Shown in pieces: positions 23,168 through 31,083 of a stretch of 59,262 nt of DNA. The position numbers were made by a program, and so were the translations under genes. This DNA comes from an uncultured Megasphaera sp. (GTDB lineage: Bacteria; Bacillota; Negativicutes; Veillonellales; Megasphaeraceae). Position 1 is the first letter of the stretch; each line of letters opens with the position of its first letter. The notes beneath the pieces were generated by a model. The model was given only the letters and a program-made list of their open reading frames with translations. It was not told the DNA's origin and did no database searches. Location: the NCBI GenBank assembly GCA_900540735.1, contig UQHB01000016.1:1-59262 (forward strand), given 5' to 3'.

Positions 23168-24526
23168 TTATACCTCCTCAACATAGGGCGTAATCGTAAT
23201 GACATCGCGCGGAATCAACGTCGGCCACAGGGCAAAGACTTCACTCGGACGCATTCTACCACCGAAGAAGCAACCTTGAGCCGGACCGTTTAAGTTGCTG
23301 ACAGCTGCAATTTCCGGTGTAAGTTTTAAGCCTTCTTCTTTCGTTTCTGTCATGATAGCATAGCGCAAGATGACTTCATTCAAGTCCGCATTCAATTCTG
23401 GTGCGAGCGGGCCATGGAGGGCATTGACACCGAGGTAGCTAATGTGGGTGCGAATGGCTTTTAAGCTTTTCATAGCCATTCGTTTGTCGAGAATATCGGC
23501 TGCCATTCTAGCTTTGTCATAAGCCCGCGGCCAGCTGTACGGCAAGTAAGCAATATTGCGGTATCCTTCGAGATAGCCTACGCAAAGTTTCAATGTATCC
23601 GGAGCCGGTCTGCCTGTAACTCCGCGCACAGCAACATGGTCTCGTTCTACTTCTTCTACGGTAATCTTACTGAAGTCGGCAATAACATCTGGTGTAATGT
23701 ATGCTGCCGGGTCATGGATTTCGTAAATGAGCTGTTCTTTCGTCGACTGCGGAGTCACGAGGCCGCCTGTATTCTTTGTTTTCGTCAAGATGAGACTACC
23801 TTTTTCGCTGACTTCGACGATAGGATAGCCAAGAAATTCTGGGCGAGGTACGTGTTCCCAATCGTAATCGTAGTTACCACCAGTAGCTTGGGCACCGCAT
23901 TCGCAGAGATGGCCTGCCAAAATACCTGTCGCTTTCGCATCCCAGTCATTCATATCCCAGCCAAATTCGTACATGAGCGGTGCTTCGAACATGGCTGTAT
24001 CAGTAGAGCGGCCAAGGATGATAATATCGGCACCATCTTTTAAGCACTTCACAATCGGTTCGACACCGTAGTAGACGTTAGCGTTGACCATGTTCGGTAA
24101 AATACGGTCAATGTCTTCGCCTGTATCCATGTGTTTCATAGTCACGCCTTTTGCGCGTAGTTCGAGAATCATTTCACGAATGTCATCGCCAAGAACGTAG
24201 CCAACTTTCAGGTTATAGCCGCCATCTTTGATTACTTCTTTTACTTTTTCTACGCATGCTTTGACGTTCATGCCGCCTGCATTAGTAATAACTTTTGTCC
24301 CCTTTTCGACGAGATAGGGGAGCATGCCTTTTAAGGAGGTAATGAAATCACGCGCATAGCCTGCTTCAGGCCGTTTTTCTTGTTGCCGCCGCATAATAGA
24401 GAGCGTCAATTCTGCTAAGTAATCGCAGCAAATATAATCTACATTGTCTTGTTTTGCCATCGTAATAGGCGCGTCGGTCAAGTCTCCCCAGAAGCCTTGA
24501 CCGCCACCGATGCGAATCGTTTTCAT
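23168..24526 (-). CDS. AtuA family (DUF1446) protein
   Basis: About 452 residues. N-terminal KTIRIGGGQGFWGDLTDAP and CCDYLAELTLSIM, then ITNAGGMNV, a VYYGVEPIVKCL strand and a DIIILGRSTDTAMFEAP segment are the hallmarks of the acyclic terpene utilisation AtuA family. Pseudomonas AtuA belongs to citronellol breakdown, with no proven reaction; members near CoA enzymes are often thought to be hydratases or lyases. GAGG lies 8 nt before this ATG (an ATG two codons upstream is possible). First gene of a four-gene operon. Confidence 0.85.
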   Translation of the reverse strand: MKTIRIGGGQGFWGDLTDAPITMAKQDNVDYICCDYLAELTLSIMRRQQEKRPEAGYARDFITSLKGMLPYLVEKGTKVITNAGGMNVKACVEKVKEVIKDGGYNLKVGYVLGDDIREMILELRAKGVTMKHMDTGEDIDRILPNMVNANVYYGVEPIVKCLKDGADIIILGRSTDTAMFEAPLMYEFGWDMNDWDAKATGILAGHLCECGAQATGGNYDYDWEHVPRPEFLGYPIVEVSEKGSLILTKTKNTGGLVTPQSTKEQLIYEIHDPAAYITPDVIADFSKITVEEVERDHVAVRGVTGRPAPDTLKLCVGYLEGYRNIAYLPYSWPRAYDKARMAADILDKRMAMKSLKAIRTHISYLGVNALHGPLAPELNADLNEVILRYAIMTETKEEGLKLTPEIAAVSNLNGPAQGCFFGGRMRPSEVFALWPTLIPRDVITITPYVEEV

Positions 24527-24600
24527 GGACATAACCTCTTTTCGTATAATGTGTATGCATCTGTTACGTAACGTTGTCTAATGTCTGACGCTAATATATA

Positions 24601-24617
24601 TGAAATCATCGTGCCAA
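24601..24617 (-). promoter_or_regulatory. sigma-54-type promoter of the AtuA operon
   Basis: On the minus strand TTGGCACG (24617-24610), 4-nt gap, TTTCA (24605-24601). The -24 element is perfect and the spacing of GG to the -12 dinucleotide is exactly 10 nt, but the -12 reads TC rather than GC. It lies about 75 nt upstream of the AtuA start. A sigma-54-dependent activator is encoded next door. Confidence 0.65.
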
Positions 24618-24705
24618 CAGAAAAAGTTTGTATGAAATCAGTACAATATTTTTCTCTATTTTCAGCATACATCCTAGTCTTCTAGCCGCTAAAAATATTT
24701 TTCGT

Positions 24706-24757
24706 AAAAAATATCCCTCCGTGTATACCGCTCTTATACTGTATACACGGAGGGATA
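24706..24757 (-). terminator. terminator of the sigma-54 activator gene
   Basis: Perfect 17-bp arms (24712-24728 with 24741-24757) and a 12-nt loop; read on the minus strand a run of six T's (24711-24706) follows. Very strong. It insulates the regulator from the AtuA operon. Confidence 0.92.
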
Positions 24758-24786
24758 ACTTGTTTATTTTATATACGATTGTATGT

Positions 24787-26187
24787 TTACTTTATAGACG
24801 ATATGTCATCTAGCTCATATTGTTTCCATTTCTTGTAAAAGGTGCGCCGGCTAATGCCCAACAAAGCCATGGCTTTCGTCTTATTGCCACTCGTTTCTTG
24901 GAGAGCTCGAATCATTTGGTCTCGTTCCATCGTCGCAATATCATCTTTCAGACAATGGCGCAACGGCATATGCTGCGCAGTCTGTATCGTTGCTGCAACT
25001 GATGCCCTCTGCCCCTGATGACTTTGCAGTGCTTCCGGCAAATGAGACGGCTGGATTTGAGCTTCATTGCAGACAATGACGGCATATTCAATACAACTCT
25101 CTAATTCGCGTACGTTACCTGGCCACGAATACTGTAACAAAACCGGCAAAACACTCCGATGAAAGGATACGGGCTTATGGTATTTTGTCGTAAATTTCTT
25201 GAGGAAGTAGTCCGCTAAAAGTAAACTATCTTCGCCTCGTTCGCGAAGCGGTGGAATATGAATGGTAAAGGTATTGAGGCGAAAATATAAATCTTCCCGG
25301 AAGGTCCCAGCCTGTACCATATCCTTTAAATTACGATTCGTCGCTGCAATAACGCGTACATCTACGGTCTGTGTCGTTTGAGAACCAATCTTTTGAATTT
25401 CACCAGATTGCAACGTCCGTAAGAGTTTAGCTTGCATAAAGAGCGGTAATTCACCGATTTCATCTAAGAAAATGGTTCCACCGTTAGCCAGTTCAAATTT
25501 CCCAACCTTGCCACCTTTGGCAGCACCTGTAAACGAACCACCTGTATAGCCAAAGAGTTCACTTTCTAGTAAATTCTCCGGAATAGCAGAGCAGTTTAAA
25601 TTAACAAATGGCTCTTTACGCTTACCACTGAGCCGTAAGACTGCATCGACCATGATTTCTTTCCCAGCACCACTTTCGCCTTCAATAAGGACAGTAGCAT
25701 CCGTCGGGGCAACGAGTTCTATGAGCCGTAAACAACGCATAAATTTAGGATGACTGCCAATAATATGCGCAAAGGCAGCTCGTTCACCAGTTGCCTCTTG
25801 GCCAGCAGCTTTAAAAATAGAATGGCTAAGTTGCTGGGCTTTCTTTAGTTCTGTCATGTCTTCAAAAACGGACACTGCTCCAAGTAGTATGCCGTCTTCA
25901 AAAATAGGCGTAATATTAACCATAATGTGTTTGCCCCGCGTCTTGATTTCTACAGGCTCTTGATACCGCGGTGCTTGGTCTTGGAGCACATCAAGAATCA
26001 TGGCCCCTGGTTCAATAACACTGACTTGTTTATGCAATACTTTTTCTTTAGTGACATTTAAAATCCGCGCATACGCGTCATTGATATACATAATCGTTGA
26101 GTCTTTATCGACAATGACAATTGCATCACGTACCGTATCCATCGCTCTTATTAGCATAGTCATTTTCGTCATATCTTCATGTATCAT
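24787..26187 (-). CDS. sigma-54-dependent activator, PAS-AAA+-Fis HTH
   Basis: Enhancer-binding protein, 466 residues. PAS sensor at about residues 10-115 (DAIVIVDKDSTIMYINDAY); AAA+ domain at about 145-375 with Walker A GESGAGKEIMVDAVL, the sigma-54 contact loop as GSFTGA in place of GAFTGA, Walker B GGTIFLDEIGEL; and a C-terminal Fis-type helix-turn-helix (AMALLGISRRTFYKKWKQY). The PAS probably senses a small metabolite. Likely target: the AtuA operon immediately downstream, which has a -24/-12 promoter. Confidence 0.93.
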   Translation of the reverse strand: MIHEDMTKMTMLIRAMDTVRDAIVIVDKDSTIMYINDAYARILNVTKEKVLHKQVSVIEPGAMILDVLQDQAPRYQEPVEIKTRGKHIMVNITPIFEDGILLGAVSVFEDMTELKKAQQLSHSIFKAAGQEATGERAAFAHIIGSHPKFMRCLRLIELVAPTDATVLIEGESGAGKEIMVDAVLRLSGKRKEPFVNLNCSAIPENLLESELFGYTGGSFTGAAKGGKVGKFELANGGTIFLDEIGELPLFMQAKLLRTLQSGEIQKIGSQTTQTVDVRVIAATNRNLKDMVQAGTFREDLYFRLNTFTIHIPPLRERGEDSLLLADYFLKKFTTKYHKPVSFHRSVLPVLLQYSWPGNVRELESCIEYAVIVCNEAQIQPSHLPEALQSHQGQRASVAATIQTAQHMPLRHCLKDDIATMERDQMIRALQETSGNKTKAMALLGISRRTFYKKWKQYELDDISSIK

Positions 26188-26233
26188 TAGGTCACCATCT
26201 TTCTGTATATTGCCGTCCCTTGTTGCTCTCTAT

Positions 26234-26261
26234 ATTGTAACGAAAATATAAGGTTCTGCAA
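26234..26261 (-). promoter_or_regulatory. promoter of the sigma-54 activator gene
   Basis: Minus-strand TTGCAG (26261-26256), 16-nt spacer, TACAAT (26239-26234). Confidence 0.55.
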
Positions 26262-26275
26262 AGAAAATTCTCGTA

Positions 26276-26304
26276 TTGCATTCGCCGTGCCCTTGGCTTA
26301 GAAT
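26276..26304 (+). promoter_or_regulatory. promoter of the 4-hydroxybutyrate dehydrogenase gene
   Basis: TTGCAT (26276-26281), 17-nt spacer, TAGAAT (26299-26304); GGAGG follows at 26321. A housekeeping-type promoter; no -24/-12 element is seen on this strand. Confidence 0.7.
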
Positions 26305-26332
26305 AAAAGTATATTCAATAGGAGGTATGACT

Positions 26333-27445
26333 ATGGATTCTTTTATGGTAAAACCGCACATCCTCAGTTTCGACACATGTGCTGAATTCGCCAAAACCAT
26401 GCACATTGGCAAAGGCGACTTAATGATTACAAACGAATACATTTACAAGCCTTATTTCGAAAAATTAAATCTTGAATGCGACGTCTTATTCCAAGAAAAA
26501 TACGGTGCTGGCGAACCGTCTGACGAAATGGCCGAAGCCATGTACAAAGACTTCAAAGGCAATCCGAAACGCATCATCGCTGTCGGCGGCGGTACGATTA
26601 TCGACTTGTCAAAGTTCTTCTCTCTCAAAGTGCCAAGCCCGATTTTAGACTTATATGACGGCAAAATTACGCCGGAAAAAGGTCGCGAACTAGTCATTGT
26701 ACCGACGACGTGCGGCACAGGCAGTGAAGTGACGAATGTTGCCGTTCTTGCTCTTATTAGCAGGGATACGAAAAAAGGCCTAGCTGTCGATGCACTCTAT
26801 GCAAACCAAGCCGTCCTCGTGCCGGAATTATTGCAGACCTTGCCGTATAAGGTCTTTGCGACAAGCTCCATCGATGCCCTCGTCCATGCTGTAGAATCGG
26901 CACTTTCCCCCAAAGCAAACGCAACGACGAAGATGTTCAGCTACAAAGCTATCGAAATGATTCTCAAAGGCTACATGGCTATTCGTGAACACGGACCGGA
27001 AGCACGCATTCCCCTTCTTGGCGATTTCTTACTTGCTAGTAACTACGCCGGTATTGCCTTCGGGAACGCTGGCTGCGCTGCGGTCCATGCCTTGAGCTAT
27101 CCTTTAGGCGGCAAATATCATGTCGCCCACGGCGAATCGAACTACGCTATGTTCACAGGCGTTATGAACCACTACATGTCCATCAAGTCGGACGGTGCAA
27201 TTGCGACGATGAACAAGTTCATTGCTCACATCTTAGGCTACATCGAAGGCGATATATACGAAGAATTAGAAAATCTCTTAAATGTCGTCTTGCCGAAGAA
27301 AGCCCTCCACGAATACGGCGTAACCGAAGCAGATTTACAAGAATTTACCGATTCTGTCATGGAAAACCAAGGCCGTCTCATGGCAAACAACTTCGTTCCC
27401 TTAACAGCTGACGATGTATACCAGATTTACAAATCCTTATATTAA
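26333..27445 (+). CDS. 4-hydroxybutyrate dehydrogenase (iron-containing ADH family)
   Basis: Iron-dependent alcohol dehydrogenase of about 370 residues, closest in pattern to clostridial 4-hydroxybutyrate dehydrogenase, which interconverts succinate semialdehyde and 4-hydroxybutyrate with NAD(H). Visible: IAVGGGTIIDLSKFF (cofactor), VPTTCGTGSEVTNVAVL, and the metal-binding SSIDALVHAVESAL and HALSYPLGGKYHVAHGESN. GGAGG is 7 nt upstream of this ATG. Divergent from the sigma-54 activator; partner enzymes (4-hydroxybutyryl-CoA dehydratase, succinate semialdehyde dehydrogenase) are not in the window. Confidence 0.88.
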   Translation: MDSFMVKPHILSFDTCAEFAKTMHIGKGDLMITNEYIYKPYFEKLNLECDVLFQEKYGAGEPSDEMAEAMYKDFKGNPKRIIAVGGGTIIDLSKFFSLKVPSPILDLYDGKITPEKGRELVIVPTTCGTGSEVTNVAVLALISRDTKKGLAVDALYANQAVLVPELLQTLPYKVFATSSIDALVHAVESALSPKANATTKMFSYKAIEMILKGYMAIREHGPEARIPLLGDFLLASNYAGIAFGNAGCAAVHALSYPLGGKYHVAHGESNYAMFTGVMNHYMSIKSDGAIATMNKFIAHILGYIEGDIYEELENLLNVVLPKKALHEYGVTEADLQEFTDSVMENQGRLMANNFVPLTADDVYQIYKSLY

Positions 27446-27465
27446 TTCAAAAGTAGGATAAAACG

Positions 27466-27503
27466 GAACCCCAAGGACTGCAGCGCAATAGCCCTTGGGG
27501 TTC
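27466..27503. terminator. hairpin between converging 4HbD and eutC
   Basis: GAACCCCAAGG (27466-27476) pairs perfectly with CCTTGGGGTTC (27493-27503). U tracts are short on both sides, but its position between converging genes supports a bidirectional terminator. Confidence 0.7.
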
Positions 27504-27520
27504 TCTTTGTGTATATGAAA

Positions 27521-28288
27521 TTATAATTTCAAATCGGTACCGCTCTTCTTTTCGCGCATCAAAATGTCCGTTAAATGGATGATTTGCGCCCCTGCTTCGA
27601 CAGGCGGGATGCCTTGGCGGTGAATGTTAGAAACGACAGTCCGTTGAGCTTCTGTCTTTTTACTGCTTGCTTCATAGGCCATATAGCAACTCATGCTTTC
27701 GCCTGTAGCAAGGCCCGGCCGTTCGCCAATGAGCTGGATGACGACTTTGGCATTAAGGGCTTCACTGATTTTGTCTTCTGTGGCTACGCGGCTGTATTTG
27801 ACGAAAATCGGCGTGCCTAGTTTATAGCCTTTCGCCGTCAAGCCATCGTAGAGGATGCCGTAAATATCTTCAAGATTGGCGTTAATGGCGTACGAACTAA
27901 GGCCGTCAGCTGCAATGATTTGGACATCCGGATTAGGGATGCAGTGCGCTTTTATCTTAGCGATGGTTTCGTCTGAGAACATACGGCCTAAATCAGGACG
28001 GCGAATGTATTCTTCTTTATCATGGACCATGGTCTGGACTTTAAAGAAGCCCAGTCGATCAATTAAGGACTCATCCACAGACGACCAAACTGCATCCATA
28101 GCAATGGCGTGGTCTGCACGAAATTGCAAGAGCGTTTCCGTTTTAAATCTATCACCAGCATGACCGATACAAATACGGGCGTTCGTCATGGTCCGCAGCC
28201 GTTCATCAAAGGCCTGGCTAATAGGGTTATCGACGAGGACGGCTTGCTTTTCGGCTGGTGCGCAAATATCTTCGATTATATCACTCAT
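27521..28288 (-). CDS. eutC: ethanolamine ammonia-lyase small subunit
   Basis: Small subunit of the B12-dependent lyase that splits ethanolamine into acetaldehyde and ammonia. 255 residues. Family stretches: RICIGHAGDRFKTETLLQFRADHA, VIQLIGERPGLATGESMSCYM and the C-terminal NIHRQGIPPVEAGAQIIHL. It begins 9 nt after the eutB stop and is the last gene of the operon. Length and motifs look intact, so only the large subunit is damaged. Confidence 0.96.
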   Translation of the reverse strand: MSDIIEDICAPAEKQAVLVDNPISQAFDERLRTMTNARICIGHAGDRFKTETLLQFRADHAIAMDAVWSSVDESLIDRLGFFKVQTMVHDKEEYIRRPDLGRMFSDETIAKIKAHCIPNPDVQIIAADGLSSYAINANLEDIYGILYDGLTAKGYKLGTPIFVKYSRVATEDKISEALNAKVVIQLIGERPGLATGESMSCYMAYEASSKKTEAQRTVVSNIHRQGIPPVEAGAQIIHLTDILMREKKSGTDLKL

Positions 28289-28297
28289 GGTTTCACC

Positions 28298-29659
28298 TCA
28301 TTTCATAAAAATTGACGGGTCGCCAGCTTTTGCCGTCAAATGACCGTCGTCTAAAATGCCTAATTCTTCCATACGTTTATTAAAGGACGCAATAGGTTTC
28401 TTATGACTGAGAGCGCGCAAGGCGTTGACATCGTGATAGCTGCTCGTCTGATACATGAGCATAACATCATCGCCAGCCGGAATCCCCATAATGTAGTTGC
28501 AATCGGCCATGGTCAGCATCATACCGAGATTTTCTAAATCATTCTAGTCCGCTTTCATGTGGTTCGTATAGCAAATATCTGCGCCCATGGGAATGCCTGT
28601 CAGTTTACCCATAAAATGGTCTTCTAAGCCAGCGCGAATCATTTGCTTGCCATCGTAGAGATATTCTGGCCCAATGAAGCCAACGACTGTATTGACCAGG
28701 AACGGATGATACCGTTTGGCAAAGGCATAGCACCGCGCTTCCATCGTTACTTGATCGGCACCGTTGTTGCCGTCTGACGAAAGTTCTGACCCTTGGCCTG
28801 TTTCAAAATACATGAAGTTATCGCCTGTAGAGCTCTTCTTTTCTTTCATCAGTGCATAGGCTTCGTCCATGAGGGCTACGTCAATACCAAAGGCATTACT
28901 TGCCTTCTGGGAGCCTGCCAAACTTTGGAACATTAAGTCCATCGGCGTATCGGTCGTTTCAAGGATTCTCATTTGTGTCGTCACGTGGGCTAAGACGCAG
29001 TTCTGTGTAGGAATCTGCCATTTGACCATAAATTCTTTGAATTTCTTTAAAATCATAGAAATATTATCAATCGAATCAATAGCCGGATTGAGGCCAATGA
29101 CAGCATCGCCAACGCCATAGCTCATGCCATCCATGACGGAAGCCATAATCCCATCGATAGCATCAGTCGAATGGTTCGGCTGGAGCCGTGACGAAAGCGT
29201 CCCAGGAAGGCCAATAGTCGTATTACATGTCGCCGTAACAGGCAGTTTTTTCGCAGCTGTTACGAGGTCGAGATTACTCATGAGCTTAGCTGCAGCTGCG
29301 ACGATTTCAGCAGTTAGGCCCGGACGAATGGAGGCCAATGTTTCTGGCGATTCGCGGAGAATAAATTCCCGAAATTCTCCAACCGTCATGCCTTTGATTT
29401 TACTAAAGACTGCTTCATCGACGGCATCTTGGTCACTGCGTGTAATATCGTCTTCTTCATAGGGTACGACAGGGTTATTACGAATGTCGTTGAGTGTCAT
29501 ATTGGCTAAGACGACTTTCGCTGCAATCCGTTCGGTTCCGTTTTTTGCGGCTACACCGGCCAGAATATCACCGGATTTTTCTTCGTTTGCCTTGGCGAGG
29601 ACATCTTTTACATCCCGAAAGGCATATATATTTCCAAACAAACTCGTTTTTAATTTCAC
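28298..29659 (-). pseudogene. eutB: ethanolamine ammonia-lyase large subunit, in-frame amber stop
   Basis: Catalytic and B12-binding subunit. Without the stop the frame encodes 453 residues, the same as E. coli EutB, from a GTG at 29659 with GAGG 8 nt upstream. Codon 372 (28546-28544) is TAG. The frame before it ends CYTNHMKAD and after it continues NDLENLGMMLTMADCNYIMG to a normal end AGDPSIFMK. In E. coli the codon is Gln (ADADQNLNENL), so CAG to TAG by one transition explains it. The active-site Asp in MGADICYTNH precedes the stop; the last 81 residues are lost without readthrough. No other damage is seen. Confidence 0.9.
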
Positions 29660-29679
29660 GCCAAACACCTCATATTTCT

Positions 29680-31074
29680 TTAGGCTTTAAAAATCAAGGT
29701 CTTTACGACGACCGGAACGACGTTGCTCACAGGTTTACCAATGTCGATGTAATCACCGCTCCGGGCGTGGATGTTGTCCAGACAAATGACCGTCGTCTGC
29801 GGCAATAGTTGCTGCAGCGTCATGCCCAAGGCTTTGGCAACATCGGCCTCCAGCAAGATGACGATGATTTTTTCGCGTTGGACATAGGCCTGGACCGCAT
29901 CGTGTAACAGCGTAGCTAAGGCTTTGATTTCCGTATACGACGGCGACCGTTTCCCAACTAAGGAAATGGCAACCATGTCTTGTGGAAACAAAGCCATTTG
30001 TGTGGCAATGTCCGTAGCATCTAATCCTTCGCCGTAGACGACAGGAATGTTTTTCAAAGGCAAGACCGTTTCATCAATATAGACGGTACTGCCACTGATA
30101 TGTAAGGAATGATTGCCTGCACCGATGACGGTAGCGCGAATCGTTTCTACTGGAGGCACCATCGTCGTCTGTGCAAAGAAACGCTGCCGAATAGACTGCC
30201 CTAAGAGAGGGCCTATATCCCCATAGGTTGTGACATCTGCTAAGGTCGTAACCTCCTGCGCAGCATACACGCACGACGCAACACCACCGGAAAAGGTCAC
30301 ATCAACGCAGTCCAGCTGCGACGGTAACGGTGTAATCCCAAGAGCCCCTTCGCCAGCCGTAAGAGCCTGTCCATGATACATTTTCCACAAGACTTGGGCA
30401 AAGGCATCGGTTACCTGTTGCAACACAGCAAGGTCTACGCCCTGCCCGACTTGTAAGGAAATTCCTAATTCTTGTAAGAGCGGCTGAATACGCGGCGAAA
30501 TGTACGTCACCGTATAGGCCTTGTCTAGGCGAATGAGGCGACCCCCAATATCTAAGGCAAAGGTCTTTGTAACTTGTCCATTCGCAAAGACAGCGGCATT
30601 GGTCGTGCCGCCGCCAATATCGAAGTTGACGACTGCACCATTCGTATGCTTCGACCGTTCTGCAGCACCAGCACCGTAGCCAGCTAAGACCGCTTCTAAA
30701 TCAGGACCAGCTGTCGCCACGACGAAGTCACCTGCAAAGGATGAGAGTGCCGAGAGGACAGAAGCGGCATTTTCTTTGCGCGCCGTTTCGCCCGTAATGA
30801 TGATAGCCCCTGTTTCAATATCTTCTTTCGCGACACCTGCTTTTTTGTATTCTTCTTGCAAGATTTTTTCTACAGCAGGCAAATCGATTTCTGTAGAACT
30901 CACAAGAGGCGTAAAGTAAATGGCACTGCGATACAAAATTTCTTTCTTCGCAATCTTTACATTAGGCACAGCGCACATAGACGCATCGACTAAGTAAATA
31001 CGGCTGAAAATAAGCTGCGTCGTACTCGTCCCTAAATCAATGCCTACACTGAGGAGACTCTTAGCCATACCCAT
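29680..31074 (-). CDS. eutA: ethanolamine ammonia-lyase reactivating factor
   Basis: EutA, an actin-like ATPase-fold chaperone that swaps damaged cobalamin out of EutBC. 464 residues. Phosphate-binding loops VGIDLGTSTTQLIFS at the N terminus and VVNFDIGGGTTNAAVFANG in the middle; the adjacent GGRLIRLD is typical. Ends at KTLIFKA, 20 nt before the eutB start. It stands between the permease and eutB. A signature for ATP use (GAGNHSLHISG) lies near residue 315. Confidence 0.93.
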   Translation of the reverse strand: MGMAKSLLSVGIDLGTSTTQLIFSRIYLVDASMCAVPNVKIAKKEILYRSAIYFTPLVSSTEIDLPAVEKILQEEYKKAGVAKEDIETGAIIITGETARKENAASVLSALSSFAGDFVVATAGPDLEAVLAGYGAGAAERSKHTNGAVVNFDIGGGTTNAAVFANGQVTKTFALDIGGRLIRLDKAYTVTYISPRIQPLLQELGISLQVGQGVDLAVLQQVTDAFAQVLWKMYHGQALTAGEGALGITPLPSQLDCVDVTFSGGVASCVYAAQEVTTLADVTTYGDIGPLLGQSIRQRFFAQTTMVPPVETIRATVIGAGNHSLHISGSTVYIDETVLPLKNIPVVYGEGLDATDIATQMALFPQDMVAISLVGKRSPSYTEIKALATLLHDAVQAYVQREKIIVILLEADVAKALGMTLQQLLPQTTVICLDNIHARSGDYIDIGKPVSNVVPVVVKTLIFKA

Positions 31075-31083
31075 TCATCTCCA

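Noticed and set aside
26188..26332. Sigma-54 promoter for 4-hydroxybutyrate dehydrogenase
   Set aside because: No TGGCAC-N5-TTGC pattern on the plus strand; a good TTGCAT-17-TAGAAT is present instead.
28298..28522. Separate 74-codon gene starting inside eutB
   Set aside because: It is the C-terminal part of EutB in the same frame as the upstream part, without its own ribosome site; it is separated only by one amber codon.
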